In this document: positions 1-11,585 of the stretch, piece after piece
Numbering within the stretch: the first letter of the stretch is position 1
How the letters are laid out: each line of letters starts with the position of its first letter
Assembly (NCBI GenBank): GCA_027625915.1
Contig: JANTQA010000016.1
Span: 3,539,001 to 3,603,000, forward strand
Direction: 5' to 3'
DNA: 64,000 nt
From: Anaeramoeba flamelloides
Taxonomy: Eukaryota; Metamonada; Anaeramoebidae
Program-made: the position numbers and the translations under genes
The notes under the pieces: generated by a model
Databases searched by the model: none
What the model saw: only the letters and a program-made list of their open reading frames with translations
What the model was told of the DNA's origin: nothing

Positions 1-1941
1 ATCTTTTATTATATATTTTATGGTTTAGGATGAGCTTTAATAACTCTTTTACAATTTGTAGTACAAAATAAAATTTCAGAATAGAAAAAAAAATTATGGT
101 TCTTATAAAATTTCACTGTAGGAATGGAAAGGCTGTATTATTTATTACAAATGGGGTGTAATTTTGTCTTGTTTTTTTTTTTTTTTTTTGGTTCTATTTT
201 TTTTCCTTGAATTAAATCTCCCCACCATGACTGAGAGGGGAGTGTCTCCTCGAATTGTTTGTGGAAACAACATAATCCATGTCAATAGTACTTCACATTC
301 TTTTAGTGTGCTTTTTTGATAAAAGTTTTTTTGTTTTGATAGTTTCTCTCAAAACCCAATTTTCTGTATCAAGAGAAATTGTGAAGAGGTTGTGTGGTAA
401 AAATTTTCAAGAATTTTTCATGATTGGTTCTTTTGGGAATTAAATTTGCAAAAATTTGTCAGTTTTAGTTTTTCAAAAAAAGATTGTTTTAGTTGAGATA
501 AAAAGATAGTTCAATTTTTGAAAATGGGTATTTTAGTGAGTTTGGTAAAATACCAAACCAGTCACTGTACCATTATACAAAAATATCTTTGTTCAAAAAT
601 AACAAAGAAATAGTCATCCAAAATTTTCTTCTGGAGTTTTATCTAAATTATTCAAATAAAAGAATTTTTTAAACCAAGTTGGTGCATATGTGGGTTGCTT
701 ACTTCATAATTTAAATTATGTTCAATTTTGCGGTTGTAGACAATTTGTTGAATTGTTAACTAACATATTAAGAAACCTCCTCAGTTCAAAGTTAAATTAT
801 AATACTGCTGTTTTTATTAATAATTAATATATTTTTAAAAATATCAAGTTCTCAAAAATTTTATTATTTATTAGTTGCAAATAATACAATAACTTTTTGG
901 AATTAAATCGAAATGACATTTTTGGAAATTTCCAACATACTTGTTTATTAAAATTTTATTTCAAAATTTTAAATAGAATAATTTAATTTAAACTGTGGTA
1001 ACTTAAAAGTATTTCTAATCAGTCACCCTTGGGGGGGGGTGTGGTAAGTATTTTATATTCCTTATATGCCGTAGTGCAATTCTAGAAGGTGAAAAAAAAG
1101 GGAATTTAATTGGTAATATATTGAAGTGAAATGAAAAAACTTGACTATTGTTAAAATAATGTATGTAAAAAGTTTAATCTGTGTTTCGACATAAAAAGCG
1201 TGTTAATTTCTTATAGAAGACCCATAGATCAACCAATCAAAGAAACTAACAATAAAAGATAAATAAATATAGTATTGGTTTCGTAAGATTCAATTATTAA
1301 AAAATAAATTCCAAAAATGAAGGATCAAATCGGAAACTTTATATTCAAAAAATCGAGTTAAATTCTTGATTAGATTTTTTCAGTATATCAAAACAACTGA
1401 AAATTTAATTCATAGCCAAGATAACAAAAAAAAAATTGAACAAATTTTATTCTTATTTAAAAATTAATTTAAAATATCAAGGACTTTACTTTCAAAATTT
1501 GTTTGAACTCGATTATATGACTGGGCAATGGCTTGGGTTTTCCATTGAAACAAGATAAAAACAAAATATGAATTCTATTTGGGAAAACGGGGTTTTGTAA
1601 TTGGTAACGTATGAAATTGATTACTGGTATTTTTTGTTTTTTTAGATACTAGAGAAAACATTTATAGTAAGAAAAAGTTTTAGATTACAATAAAATATAT
1701 TAAATAATGCACAAAAGATTAATTATTTTAGGTCCGGATTTTGAATATTAATAATATTTTTTTTTTTTTTAGATTATTGTTTGGATTGATAAATAATCTA
1801 TTATTCAAACAAATAGATGAAGATACCCAAACTGATATTTTTTTTAATACAGCACTAAGGTTTTGAACCACACACTTTAAGATCGCAAATAAAGATACAA
1901 TAAAATCAAAATAAGCCACAAAAAAAAAAAAAAAAACAATA
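1..1941. other. intergenic, no gene seen
   Basis: No open frame here has coding character. The sequence is A/T homopolymer-rich with stops in every frame. A somewhat less AT-rich patch at about 215-290 and a run of nine G near 1030 stand out, but neither resembles a known element or exon. I cannot exclude short exons. Confidence 0.5.
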
Positions 1942-2135
1942 AAGTCAGTTCCACTTTTAAGGCACAAACTTTCAACGAATTTTAAGGCACAAAAAAATCC
2001 CAAATTAAGGCACAAAATTCGTAATTTTTTTTTACAATTTATTTTACTAGAATCTGAATTTTGTGCCTTAATTTGAGATTTTTATTTTGCCTTAAATTCT
2101 GTGGCAAGTTTGTGCCTTAAAAATGGAACTGACAG
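1942..2135. mobile_element. palindromic TA-type MITE, copy 1 (degraded ends)
   Basis: This is an almost complete inverted repeat of about 194 bp. Each arm carries three spaced copies of the motif AAGGCACAAA or its complement TTTGTGCCTT. The outermost bases are altered compared with the cleaner copies at 2426, 3232 and 3629, and the flanking TA is not preserved on either side. No coding capacity, so it is non-autonomous. Confidence 0.8.
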
Positions 2136-2425
2136 AAACACAAAAAAAAAATTGAAATAATAATGAAGAATCAGATTTTTTTTTCAGCTCATTGTTGAGA
2201 GAAAAATGCTTTACACAGAAAAATAGTTGGACACCATTTTTAATTTGGAACATTAGTAAAATTGATTTTTAATTACTTTCGTTTGTGAAATAACTAAAGA
2301 AAATAACAATAATCTACTTATTAGAATAAGGATTATATTATTTCTACTTTTTCAAAACCTTATCTTTTATAATCTAAAGCAAGTTTAAAAATTACCATTT
2401 TTAGAATTAATAGTAAACTTTACTA

Positions 2426-2624
2426 CAGTCAGTTTCACTTTTAAAGCACAAACTATCAACGAAATTTAAGGCACAAAAAAATCTCAAATTAAAGCACAAA
2501 ATTCAAATTCTAGTAAAAATAAATTGTAAAAAAAAAAAAATTCCAAATTTTGTGCCTTAATTTGAGATTTTTATTGTGCCTTAAATTTCGTAGAAATTTT
2601 GTGCCTTAAAAGTGAAACTGGCTG
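2426..2624. mobile_element. palindromic TA-type MITE, copy 2
   Basis: A 199 bp inverted repeat beginning CAGTCAGTTTCACTTTTAA and ending with its near complement, flanked by TA on both sides (2424-2425 and 2625-2626). The two arms can fold into one long hairpin with a small A-rich loop. TA flanks and CAGT-type ends are typical of elements mobilised by Tc1/mariner-group transposases, which is inference here. It encodes nothing. Confidence 0.85.
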
Positions 2625-3231
2625 TAAAACTTGGATTTTTGTTAAAATAGCCTGATCTACTTTAGTTATCAACAATTCAAATGAGTATTCTACACATTCC
2701 ACAGATTAATGGTCTTTTAATACCTTTAAACCTGGATTTCTATAAAAGTCACCTAGTTATCAATAGGATTAGATTTTCAATTTTACTAATGTTCCCAATT
2801 AAAATAGTGTCGGCCATTTTTCTGTGTCAAATATTTTTCTCTCAACAGTCAAACAATAATCTCAAAAAAGATTTGTGTGACTTTTATTCAAAAATTAATG
2901 TTTTTAAAAAAAATATTTTTTTGGGTTTTGTTTGATTAATTAGGTATTCCAGATAAAGTATAAGATTAAATTGATCCAAAAACTCATAGAAATCTTCAGA
3001 GGACAAGTTGAAATCCATTTTGTTTGCCTTTTGCTGAACTTACCCACCAGTTGATTTTGATGTGTATTCGTACCATTTACTTAAACTCGGTAATATTTGA
3101 ATATAAAATGGAACAACTGTTGACTTTTGAACCTTTTTAAGGTAAATTTACGAATATAATTTGTGAAATTTTTTTGCAAAATAACAAATTTTGGAACAAA
3201 AACCTTAAATATTCAATTTCAAAAAGATCTA

Positions 3232-3428
3232 CAGTCAGTTTCACTTTTAAGGCACAAACTTTCTACGAAATTTAAGGCACAAAAAAATCTCAAATTAAGG
3301 CACAAGATTTCGAATTTATATTTTTACAAATGATTTTTACTAGAATTTGAATTTTGTGCCTTAATTTGAGATTTTTTTTGTGCCTCAAATTCCGTTGAAA
3401 GTTTGTGCCTTAAAAGTGAAACTGACTG
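3232..3428. mobile_element. palindromic TA-type MITE, copy 3
   Basis: A 197 bp inverted repeat with ends CAGTCAGTTTCAC and GTGAAACTGACTG, flanked by TA at 3230-3231 and 3429-3430. It has the same internal spacing of GGCACAAA motifs as the neighbouring copies. It is among the cleanest of the five members. Confidence 0.88.
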
Positions 3429-3628
3429 TATTAACTTATCATTCTTTAAAGTTGGTAGTTCGCAATAGCACAACACAGATATGAGGTATCACTATTGAAC
3501 AAAAAATACCTAGGATCATTAACGGCTCTCTCAAATAATTTTTTTTCTTCATTTCATCTTGAAAATTTTGTTTCTGGAAAAAATGGAGAATATTTATCTT
3601 CAAGTGGTTTTAGGTTATACTTTAGTTA

Positions 3629-3825
3629 CAGTCAGTTCCACTTTTAAGGCAAAAACTTTCAACGAAATTTAAGGCACAATAAAAATCTCAAATTAAGGCA
3701 CAAAATTCAGATTCTAGCAAAAATAAATTGTAAAAAATAAAATTCCAAATTTTGTGCCTTAATTTGAGATTTTTTTGTGCCTTAAATTTCGTTGAAAGTT
3801 TGTGCCTTAAAAGTGAAACTGACTG
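3629..3825. mobile_element. palindromic TA-type MITE, copy 4
   Basis: A 197 bp inverted repeat with ends CAGTCAGTTCCAC and GTGAAACTGACTG, flanked by TA at 3627-3628 and 3826-3827. It lies only 200 bp from copy 3 in an equivalent palindromic form, so copies 1-4 sit within 1.9 kb of each other. Confidence 0.88.
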
Positions 3826-5655
3826 TAATTTTCGAAATTAACCCCTATAATTCATTTCGAAGCTGTTAAAATGATAGTAGATGTTGAAAAATTATTCAAT
3901 CCAGTCCCAAATTCTATAAATTTTTTGTCCAAAAAAATCCTTTGAATCAAAAATCGTTTTTTTAATTTTCCTTTTCACAAAATAAGACCCTATTTTAATT
4001 AGGTCTAAATAATCTCATCACAATCTGTTTTCAACCAAATAAAACTTTACTTTTCACTTTTTAACACCTTAACTTGTTAAAAGGCCACTAAAATAAAAAC
4101 AGAACAACTCCTACGCAATCTACGTCCAAATCTTTTGATAATCGTTTTGCTTTCTACAAAAATAGATTTTTGGATCAAGAGAAGACAATTTCATGGTACA
4201 GTTTGTTCAATAATCCGTGTTGACTTCAATAAATATTTTTTTTCAAGTTTTTATTGTTGTTTTGGAATTTTTTGGTTTTTAATTGTTGTTTCGAAAATTA
4301 TTCGAATGGTGTTTTATGTTATTAATTGTTGTTTCAATGGAAAGTTTTCTAGAGTGTCTTGATTTTTAACAGTGAAGTATGTATTGGCAATAGTATTGTA
4401 CTTTCATCAAGATATAATCAAAAATTTTTTTCAAAGAATACTACAAAATAATTTTTTTTTGAATAGAATAAAAAACCCAAAGATCTTTTTCTAATCAATG
4501 AGAATTGATAAATTGAGAGATATAATTCACTCTCATTATAAAACGTTATTTTGTAAATTTTTAGCCAAAGCTCATGTTGAATTTTATTGGTCTAAAATTT
4601 CAGCTGATTAACTTTTTTTTCTATTCTGGAATATTGTTTCATCTAGTTCTTGGTTGGGCGATAATAAACCTCACAAAAAAGAACCAGTTAAATAAATAAA
4701 AGTTCACCAATTACAAGAGATGATTTTAAGGCTATTGGCTAAAGGTAAAAATTGAAAATAAAGTTAAAATTTTGGGATCATTTCTTTTTCAAAAAAACTT
4801 GAAAAATTTTGAAATCATTTTACACATTTCGATAGATACAAAACAGTTTTTCAGAAAAATCTTTATCTTTTTTTTTTGTTTTTTTTCCGATCAAATTGAA
4901 AGATTTGATGGTTTTATTTTTTAGTAACAAGTTTGTATAAATTTGATTGGGTTAGTTCAAAAATAGATTTGTGAAGTTGGAATAACGTGGAACAATGATT
5001 TGGTAAAAAGTACTATTGTAAATACTGTTTAATTTGTAAAAGAAAGTTTTACTAAACTGTATTTTTAATAAACAATAGAATAAATTTCAAAAACAACAAT
5101 TAAAAACAAAAAACACTCTTTTAAAAAAAAACAACAACAAACATTTTTCAAAAACACAAATTAAAAACCAAACACGGATTATTTAACATACTGTAAAGCA
5201 TTCTCAATTTTTTTGTGAAAAGGTTTATAATTTTTCCAACTGTAAAATTCAAACTAACAAAAGGTTTTCGATTGCTTAGGATCGAAAGTCTTTTTTTTCA
5301 AATTTTCTTTTGGTTTCAACATTTTTAAAAAGTAAACTTGTCAAAAATAAAACTCTTCTTTATTCTGCAAAGTTCAAACCCAAACATCTGAGAACCAAAA
5401 AACAACAACACCGAATTGAAGAATGTATCATTCCATGAAAGTAACGATATTTTATCAAAAAAATAGGAAAAAAAAAATATTACAAATCTTTTATAAGATC
5501 CACTTTAAAGATGAAAAGCGGAAGTGTACTCTTTTACAAAACTAATTACGAAGACAAAAATTATCGAATTTTCAGAATCATTTTTTTCTTGAATTAGCTA
5601 TTGTCTTCAAAAAACTGATTTGTTTAGAGACTATTTTTTTTTTCCAAACCAATAT
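3826..5655. other. intergenic, no gene seen
   Basis: AT-rich sequence without a supported gene. Short open frames (for example 4135-4362) are rich in Phe, Ile and Asn from A/T runs and have no coding signature. No further repeat copies were recognised. Confidence 0.5.
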
Positions 5656-6129
5656 ATGATAGAACCACACCTTTTTCGACATGTAAGAGTGAAACCTTAC
5701 CATAAACGAAAGTCTCCACTTTCCAAAGAGCAAGATCTCGAAACCTATGGGCAAAAAACACAGACACAGAACAAAATAATAATTAGTCACCCAAGAACAA
5801 GAAAACATAGCAAATCGATCAGAAGCATTGAAATTATGAACCAGCCCCCAACCAAAAGAATCCTTCGTTTTTGTATCGCATCTGCGTTGGTGTTGTTTTT
5901 ATCGATCTTAACCTCATTAGCAGTCCTGTTACAGCTTTATTCCAAAAAAAAAAAAAAGAATATGAAATTTTTTCAAAACAAGAAAAACATTTTCCAATTG
6001 CAATCTTCAACAAAAGAAACCAAAAAGAAATTTAAAAGATTTGCCAAAAGCCTTTTTAAACCTGATCACAATCACGTTTTAAATTACAAACTCGAAAACA
6101 ACAAACTTTCAAGAGTTTCTGTCTTGTAA
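5656..6129 (+). CDS. possible small single-pass membrane protein
   Basis: An open frame of 157 codons from the ATG at 5656. I do not recognise the protein. The N-terminal 65-70 residues are polar and basic with His, Arg, Gln and Ser in ordinary proportions, unlike translated A/T noise. A hydrophobic stretch of about 22 residues follows (FCIASALVLFLSILTSLAV) and would serve as one membrane helix. The C-terminal half is Lys-rich. Arg and Lys just before the helix would favour a cytosolic N-terminus (type II or signal-anchor). A second ATG at about residue 60 (MNQPPTKR) could also be the start and would leave only a short cytosolic tail. It stands alone in a repeat-rich region, so it may be an isolated exon, a lineage-specific gene or a chance frame. 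Confidence 0.4.
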   Translation: MIEPHLFRHVRVKPYHKRKSPLSKEQDLETYGQKTQTQNKIIISHPRTRKHSKSIRSIEIMNQPPTKRILRFCIASALVLFLSILTSLAVLLQLYSKKKKKNMKFFQNKKNIFQLQSSTKETKKKFKRFAKSLFKPDHNHVLNYKLENNKLSRVSVL

Positions 6130-9100
6130 AAAATATCTAAAAACAATACCTTTTTGCAAATAAAATTAATAGACTAAGGGATTTTTTTAAATGTAAAAAA
6201 ATTATTACCCCTTTTTTTTCAAAAAACATTTTTTTTTTAATTTTCCTCTTTTCGTTTTTTTTTTTTTTTTTTTCTGTTAATTTAAGGACGTTACTCCCAA
6301 ACGAATTCTGAACACACACTACAAAAACCACCCATTTTTTTTTTTAAAGAAGAAGTAAAGTTATAAAAGGGACAGCAGCCCACTTCTGTTAAAACACATT
6401 TTTTGTTAAATGAATTATTTACAAATTACTGTTATCAAAACAATGTGTGCAGAAAAGTTGAATCGGTTTTTCAAAATAAGAAGCATGTTTCTTTTTGTTT
6501 TAAACTATTTTTCAAATAAAAGGGAACAGAAATTTTCAAGAATTATTCATAATTGAATCAAATGAAACGACCTCGATTAAAAATTTGTGGTTGATTTTTT
6601 CCTCTATTTGGAATTAATTTGTTATTTTTAAAAAGAAAAGAATGGTTGTGTCAGTTTCTTCTCTTTAAAGTTCTGATCATTAAAGTATGGAAAGTTTTTT
6701 TTAACCTCAATATGTTGTTCTGCAATTTTGAATTATAGTTTTTCTTCGTTTGGTAATAATTCCTCTTATCTTGAAAATATTTCAAAACTAAATCAATACT
6801 TAAAGAGGTGTGTTGTTATAGTTGTTGTTGGGTGTGAGTTATGGAGATCATTTATAATGTCTCTCTTTGAAAATTTCGTTTCTTTGGATTTTTTTATTAG
6901 TCAAAAATTACTTTGATTTTTAAAAAGTTTGTAATTTGACAAATAAATTTAAAAATTGAATTTTAGTTAAATAAAAGACTCAAAATGAATTCTACCAAGA
7001 TGAAATTGAATTAATATATATAAAAGAATTATTTCAGATATCTAAGAATACTTATTAATGGATATTTTTTAAGATTGTAGAATGGGATTTTTTTACAAGA
7101 AAACATCTTTAATTAATATTTTGAAGAACTGATAGATCTGGCATTTTTTTTCTTATAATTCAAGTAGTATTTGGGATAAAAAAAACAAATATAGAATTTT
7201 ATCAAAATTGGTTAAAGATTAAAGAGTTGAAAAAAAATTGAGGTCAGTCCAATTAATTGAAGCATCATTCCAAAATAGAAGAAACACTTTAAAACATAAA
7301 AAAAAACCCAATTGAAGATTTAAAACCTATTAAAACGAAACAAAAAAATTAAGGGTCGAGTAATTGTGGTGAAATATTTTTTTCTAAAATGGAAAAAGCT
7401 TTTTTCTAATTTTTATGAGGACCTAACACCAATCATAAACCAACAAACTTATGATGTACGATCGATCTCCAAAAATCAACAACTAAAGATGATGACATTT
7501 TTAGAAAAAAACTCCAAAGTGTCATACTTGATTACCAATTAGAATGGTTCTGAATTACAATTTTGAAAACAACTATGCCAGTTTTGAAGTATCTCTCTTC
7601 CATGGTTTTTGAGATCTCTGCGATTTTTTTTCTTTTTTTACTTTTTTCAAATGAGTTATTTTTATTGTAAGAATATTACATAATCCTTACTTGGTCAAAT
7701 TGAGAGTGTTACAAAATAACCACAAATAGGATTAAATCGAATTACATCGATTGCGAAATACAAGAAAGCAATTTGTTTTAAATTAAAGAAACTTAACCAT
7801 TTGGAAATAGGAAATGAGAAATGATGATTTTTTTTTTAAATTTTGATTTTTTAAAATTGAGAACTCTTTTTAACTTATTTTTCTTTGTTGAATTTTTTAT
7901 CAAAGAGATCCAATAAAATTTTTTATTTTTGTTATTTAAATTTTTGTCAAAAAAAAGAAGGACCCTTTCACAATACCTATTTTAGTCCCCGATCTCCCCT
8001 TGAGTATGGAGAAAATTCACGGTAAATGACTAGACCATTAAAATTAAATACCTTTCAAAATTGATATGCGCCTTCATTTGAAATGAGAAATCTCTTTTTG
8101 TAAATTGGAAGAAAAAAAATATCAAATTAATAAAAAACCTTTGAATATATTGAATTGGAAAAAAGTTATTTAAAAGACAAATGTTTGTTCTTTAAACCCC
8201 ATTTTAATGTTAAAGTCACAATTCATCTGGGTATTTTGTTGGATTATTTTTTTCTTTATTTTCTTTTTTCTTTGTTCTATGCACCAACCCATTAATACTC
8301 TTTCTTAATTTCTACATCTAGCTCATTCAAAATCAAACTTAAACTGTTTCCATTTTTATACTGTCAGATTATTAACAAATTGTTTTCTTCTTACCCTGTT
8401 TTTTTTTTTTCATTTGTAAACTGTTCAATATAAATCAACAAAAAATGATAAAATGAATAATTAAAATGAAAATCACGAATGGGAAATTATCTTATTAACA
8501 ATCAAATTCAATAGTATTGATGATTTGAGAGTACAAACTTTTGTTTGAAAAAGAGATCAGAAGATATATACATTACACGATCAAATAAATTAATAATAAG
8601 CCTTTATAAACATGATATTTTTTCTAAAAGTTTTATTATTTAAAATGAAATTCTACAAATGAAGGATCAAATTGCAAAATATCTCAAAAAATAAAGTAAA
8701 TTTTAGATAAACATTTTTAACTATCAAAAAAACAAAAAATATTAATCATAATCAAGAAAATTACAATTATTTTGAACAAATTAACATAACAAGTTAAATT
8801 TTATTAGAAAATATCATGGGATTTACTTTCAAAATTGATTTTAAGATAGATATAATATTGGGTTGTGAATTGGGTTTTGTATTGGAACAAGAAGAAAAAA
8901 ATCACAAGGTTTATTTTGAAACACGGCTTATAGTCATTTGGAAACCATTATTTTGATCACCACAATTCAAAATTTATTCAATGTAAAATTAAATATGTAA
9001 AAAATAAAAGTAAAGTGTGATTATAATGGTTTAGATATTCAATGTATTGGATTTAATTTTCAAAAAGTGGAAAAAAGTTGAATCTTAATATAAATGTTTC

Positions 9101-9718
9101 AAAAAATAAAAACAAAAAATGATAAAATAAAAACAGAATTTATCCCCGGTGACACGATTTATGGCTTTGTAAAAATAAAATTTTCATGAATTTTTTAAAA
9201 ATATAAACATATATCAACAATTTAACCATTAATCAGCATGTTACGATCAGAACAATGATAAAAGGTTAAAATAAAAAATCAAAATAATAAAAATTTTTTC
9301 AAGATTTTTTTTTAATAAAAAGATTTTATGAAAATAAACTCGATTAAATTACTTTGCAACAATGAAAATAATATTTAACAAATAATTAATCAATTCTTGA
9401 TTTTTTTTAATATAAACAACAAAGATAACAAGGTTATCATATTTTATTGTAATATATACGTTTAAAAATAAAATAATATCAATAGCACAACAAAAATCTA
9501 CACCCAATTCAAAAAAAAAATAAAAAACCACCCATTTCAATTGTTTTCTGAACCACTAAGCTAAGAATCATATGAATTAGGAATTAATATTTTATTAAAC
9601 AAAAAAAAAATAAAATACCAACACCAATTACCCTTAAAATAAAAAATAGACATCCTAAAAAAACAAATATTTACCCCACAGACTATCATATTAACCAATT
9701 CATTTTTAAGGTTATATA
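6130..9718. other. intergenic, no gene seen
   Basis: A/T-rich DNA with many homopolymer runs. None of the short open frames shows coding composition, and no repeat copy was recognised until 9719. Confidence 0.5.
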
Positions 9719-9894
9719 AAGTCAATTTCACATTTAAAACACAACTTTTAAACAATATTTAAGGCACAAAAAAAAACTTCAAATTTTAGTAAAATAATTT
9801 GTATAAAAAAAATTTCAAAAAATACGCTTTAATTTGAGATTTTTTGTACCTTAAATTTAACTGAAAGTTTTTGTCTTAAAATTGGAACTGACTG
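9719..9894. mobile_element. palindromic TA-type MITE, copy 5 (older)
   Basis: A shorter and more diverged member of the family at 1942-3825. The right end ...GGAACTGACTG is intact with TA at 9895-9896. The left end is altered and several internal GGCACAAA motifs are lost. About 176 bp long. The divergence suggests an older insertion than copies 2-4. Confidence 0.75.
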
Positions 9895-10701
9895 TATAAT
9901 TGAAAAGTGTCGTCAAGTGTTGTCAATTACTATTATGTACTTATTTATTTTTAATTTATGAATGAAAAGAAAATTAAATAATTTTTCTTTTTATTTCAAA
10001 AACTCAAGATAACCCAACAGTGTTTTTTTAAAATTTAAAAGAATTAAGAAAAATCAAATATTTAAGTCAATCATTTAGAATTTTATTAAAAATAACGACA
10101 GTTCCAACTAGAGTTGCTTTCTAATTCTTTGGTTTGGTATTTATCAATCCAATTTCCGATTCTTTAGAGTTTTTTTTGATACCCAGTTAATATTTTCAAG
10201 TTTATCATTTACAAATTTAAGATTATTAACTATCCTTTGAAATCTAAAAATTTTATTTTTTGAATTTGTAAAAATCTTCTTTTACATATCTTTATTCAAA
10301 CTAATCCAATTTTCACCCAAATTTTATAAATAAGTATTGGAAAGTATAGTTGGATTGTAAAAAATTTGTTATTTTTTTTTAATTATTTATCCACAAATCT
10401 ATTGGATTATAATCTTTTAAGGCCAGGTCAAATATTCAAAATCTGTATAGTAGTTGGCTATGTAAAACCGTTTTTTAAAAAAAGAGTTTACAATCCATTG
10501 TTAAATTTTTATAATTATAAGATATTGATTATTTTTTGGAAATTGGTGATGAATATTTCAAAATTAAATTATAAATTGGTTTATTTATCTAACCAATCAC
10601 CAAGATATAATATTTTTGTTTTTTGTATTTATTATTTTATTAGTTTTATTCTTATTGGGATTCAAAAATTAAAAACTTTTTGGAATGCAATAACTACAAA
10701 G

Positions 10702-10880
10702 AATTTAATAGTTTTCTTTTTCATAAAAAATGGTAAAAAAAAATTGATCTGATCGATGAAAAAAATTTTTTTTCTGGGTTTCTTTGTTGATCAGAAATTA
10801 TTGGCCTTTTGGCATATACAAAATTTGAAAGTAGAGAATATCACCAATAAAATTTTTTAAAATTTAGTCTTGTTGTAATA
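10702..10880. repeat. fragment related to the right half of the 60602-61717 element
   Basis: The sequence from 10702 (AATTTAATAGTTTTCTTTTTC) to about 10880 matches 61529-61705 in order and orientation, including the GTAGAGAATA-CACCAATAA segment. The TTAA end present at 61717 is not preserved here. I read it as a decayed fragment of the same element. The open frame 10366-10752 runs through it and is not treated as a gene. Confidence 0.65.
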
Positions 10881-11088
10881 GAGTTCCAATCTCTAAAAAT
10901 TGAAAAATTGAAAGAAAATAAAAAGCTAAAATTCAAATTTTGTTTCAACAAGAATCACCTTTCATAGAATTATTAATATTAATTTCATATTCTTTATAAA
11001 TTCTGAAAAACCAATTTTCTTTAGCAATCAAAATTGAAAATCATTTACAAAACAATAAGATATAATTTTTTTGATTAACTCCCCTTAA

Positions 11089-11375
11089 GGGATTAGTGTC
11101 TACCAAGGAGAAGCTGAGGATCAAAGTATTTTGTTATTGGACCAAACCACATTAGTGTTACATGGTTCAAATGTCTCTAAAAAATCGATTGCAAAGTAGT
11201 AATATTTATTGATCTCATCAATATTTTTATGATCTATATATTAGTAAAAAACCCAAGAATTTTAAGAAAAAAATCTGCATTTTGACACTAATTTAAAGGT
11301 TGAATTATCAATATTCATAATACAAAGTTTCAAAATATTTTTTTTAAATTTGTCTTGAAATGTAGATTCGGTGAT
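11089..11375. mobile_element. left part of a TTAA-flanked DNA element
   Basis: The sequence following TTAA at 11085-11088 starts GGGATTAGTGTCTACC and matches the left 285 bp of the element at 47895-48637, including the central block TTTAAAGGTTGAATTATCAA. Similarity stops near 11375 and no right terminal repeat was found, so this is a truncated copy. It ends about 210 bp before the ankyrin gene start. Confidence 0.75.
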
Positions 11376-11585
11376 AAAAATCAGTTAACTCTTGATTTTT
11401 GAATCTTAAAATAACTTTATGTGGATTGTTAAGTCACAAATATTGATTAAAATTTTCAAATTATTATTAAGTTCTGATAACCTTTGAGTTTTATTTTTTT
11501 CTATTTGTTTTGAAAATACAAAAAATATTCATCACAAAAAAAAACCACTGTAACAACAGAACAACAAACTAAGAAAACAAATTTA

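Noticed and set aside
10366-10752. 128-codon + strand frame
   Set aside because: Its end lies in a fragment of a repeat also found at 61.5 kb and the composition is that of A/T-rich noise.
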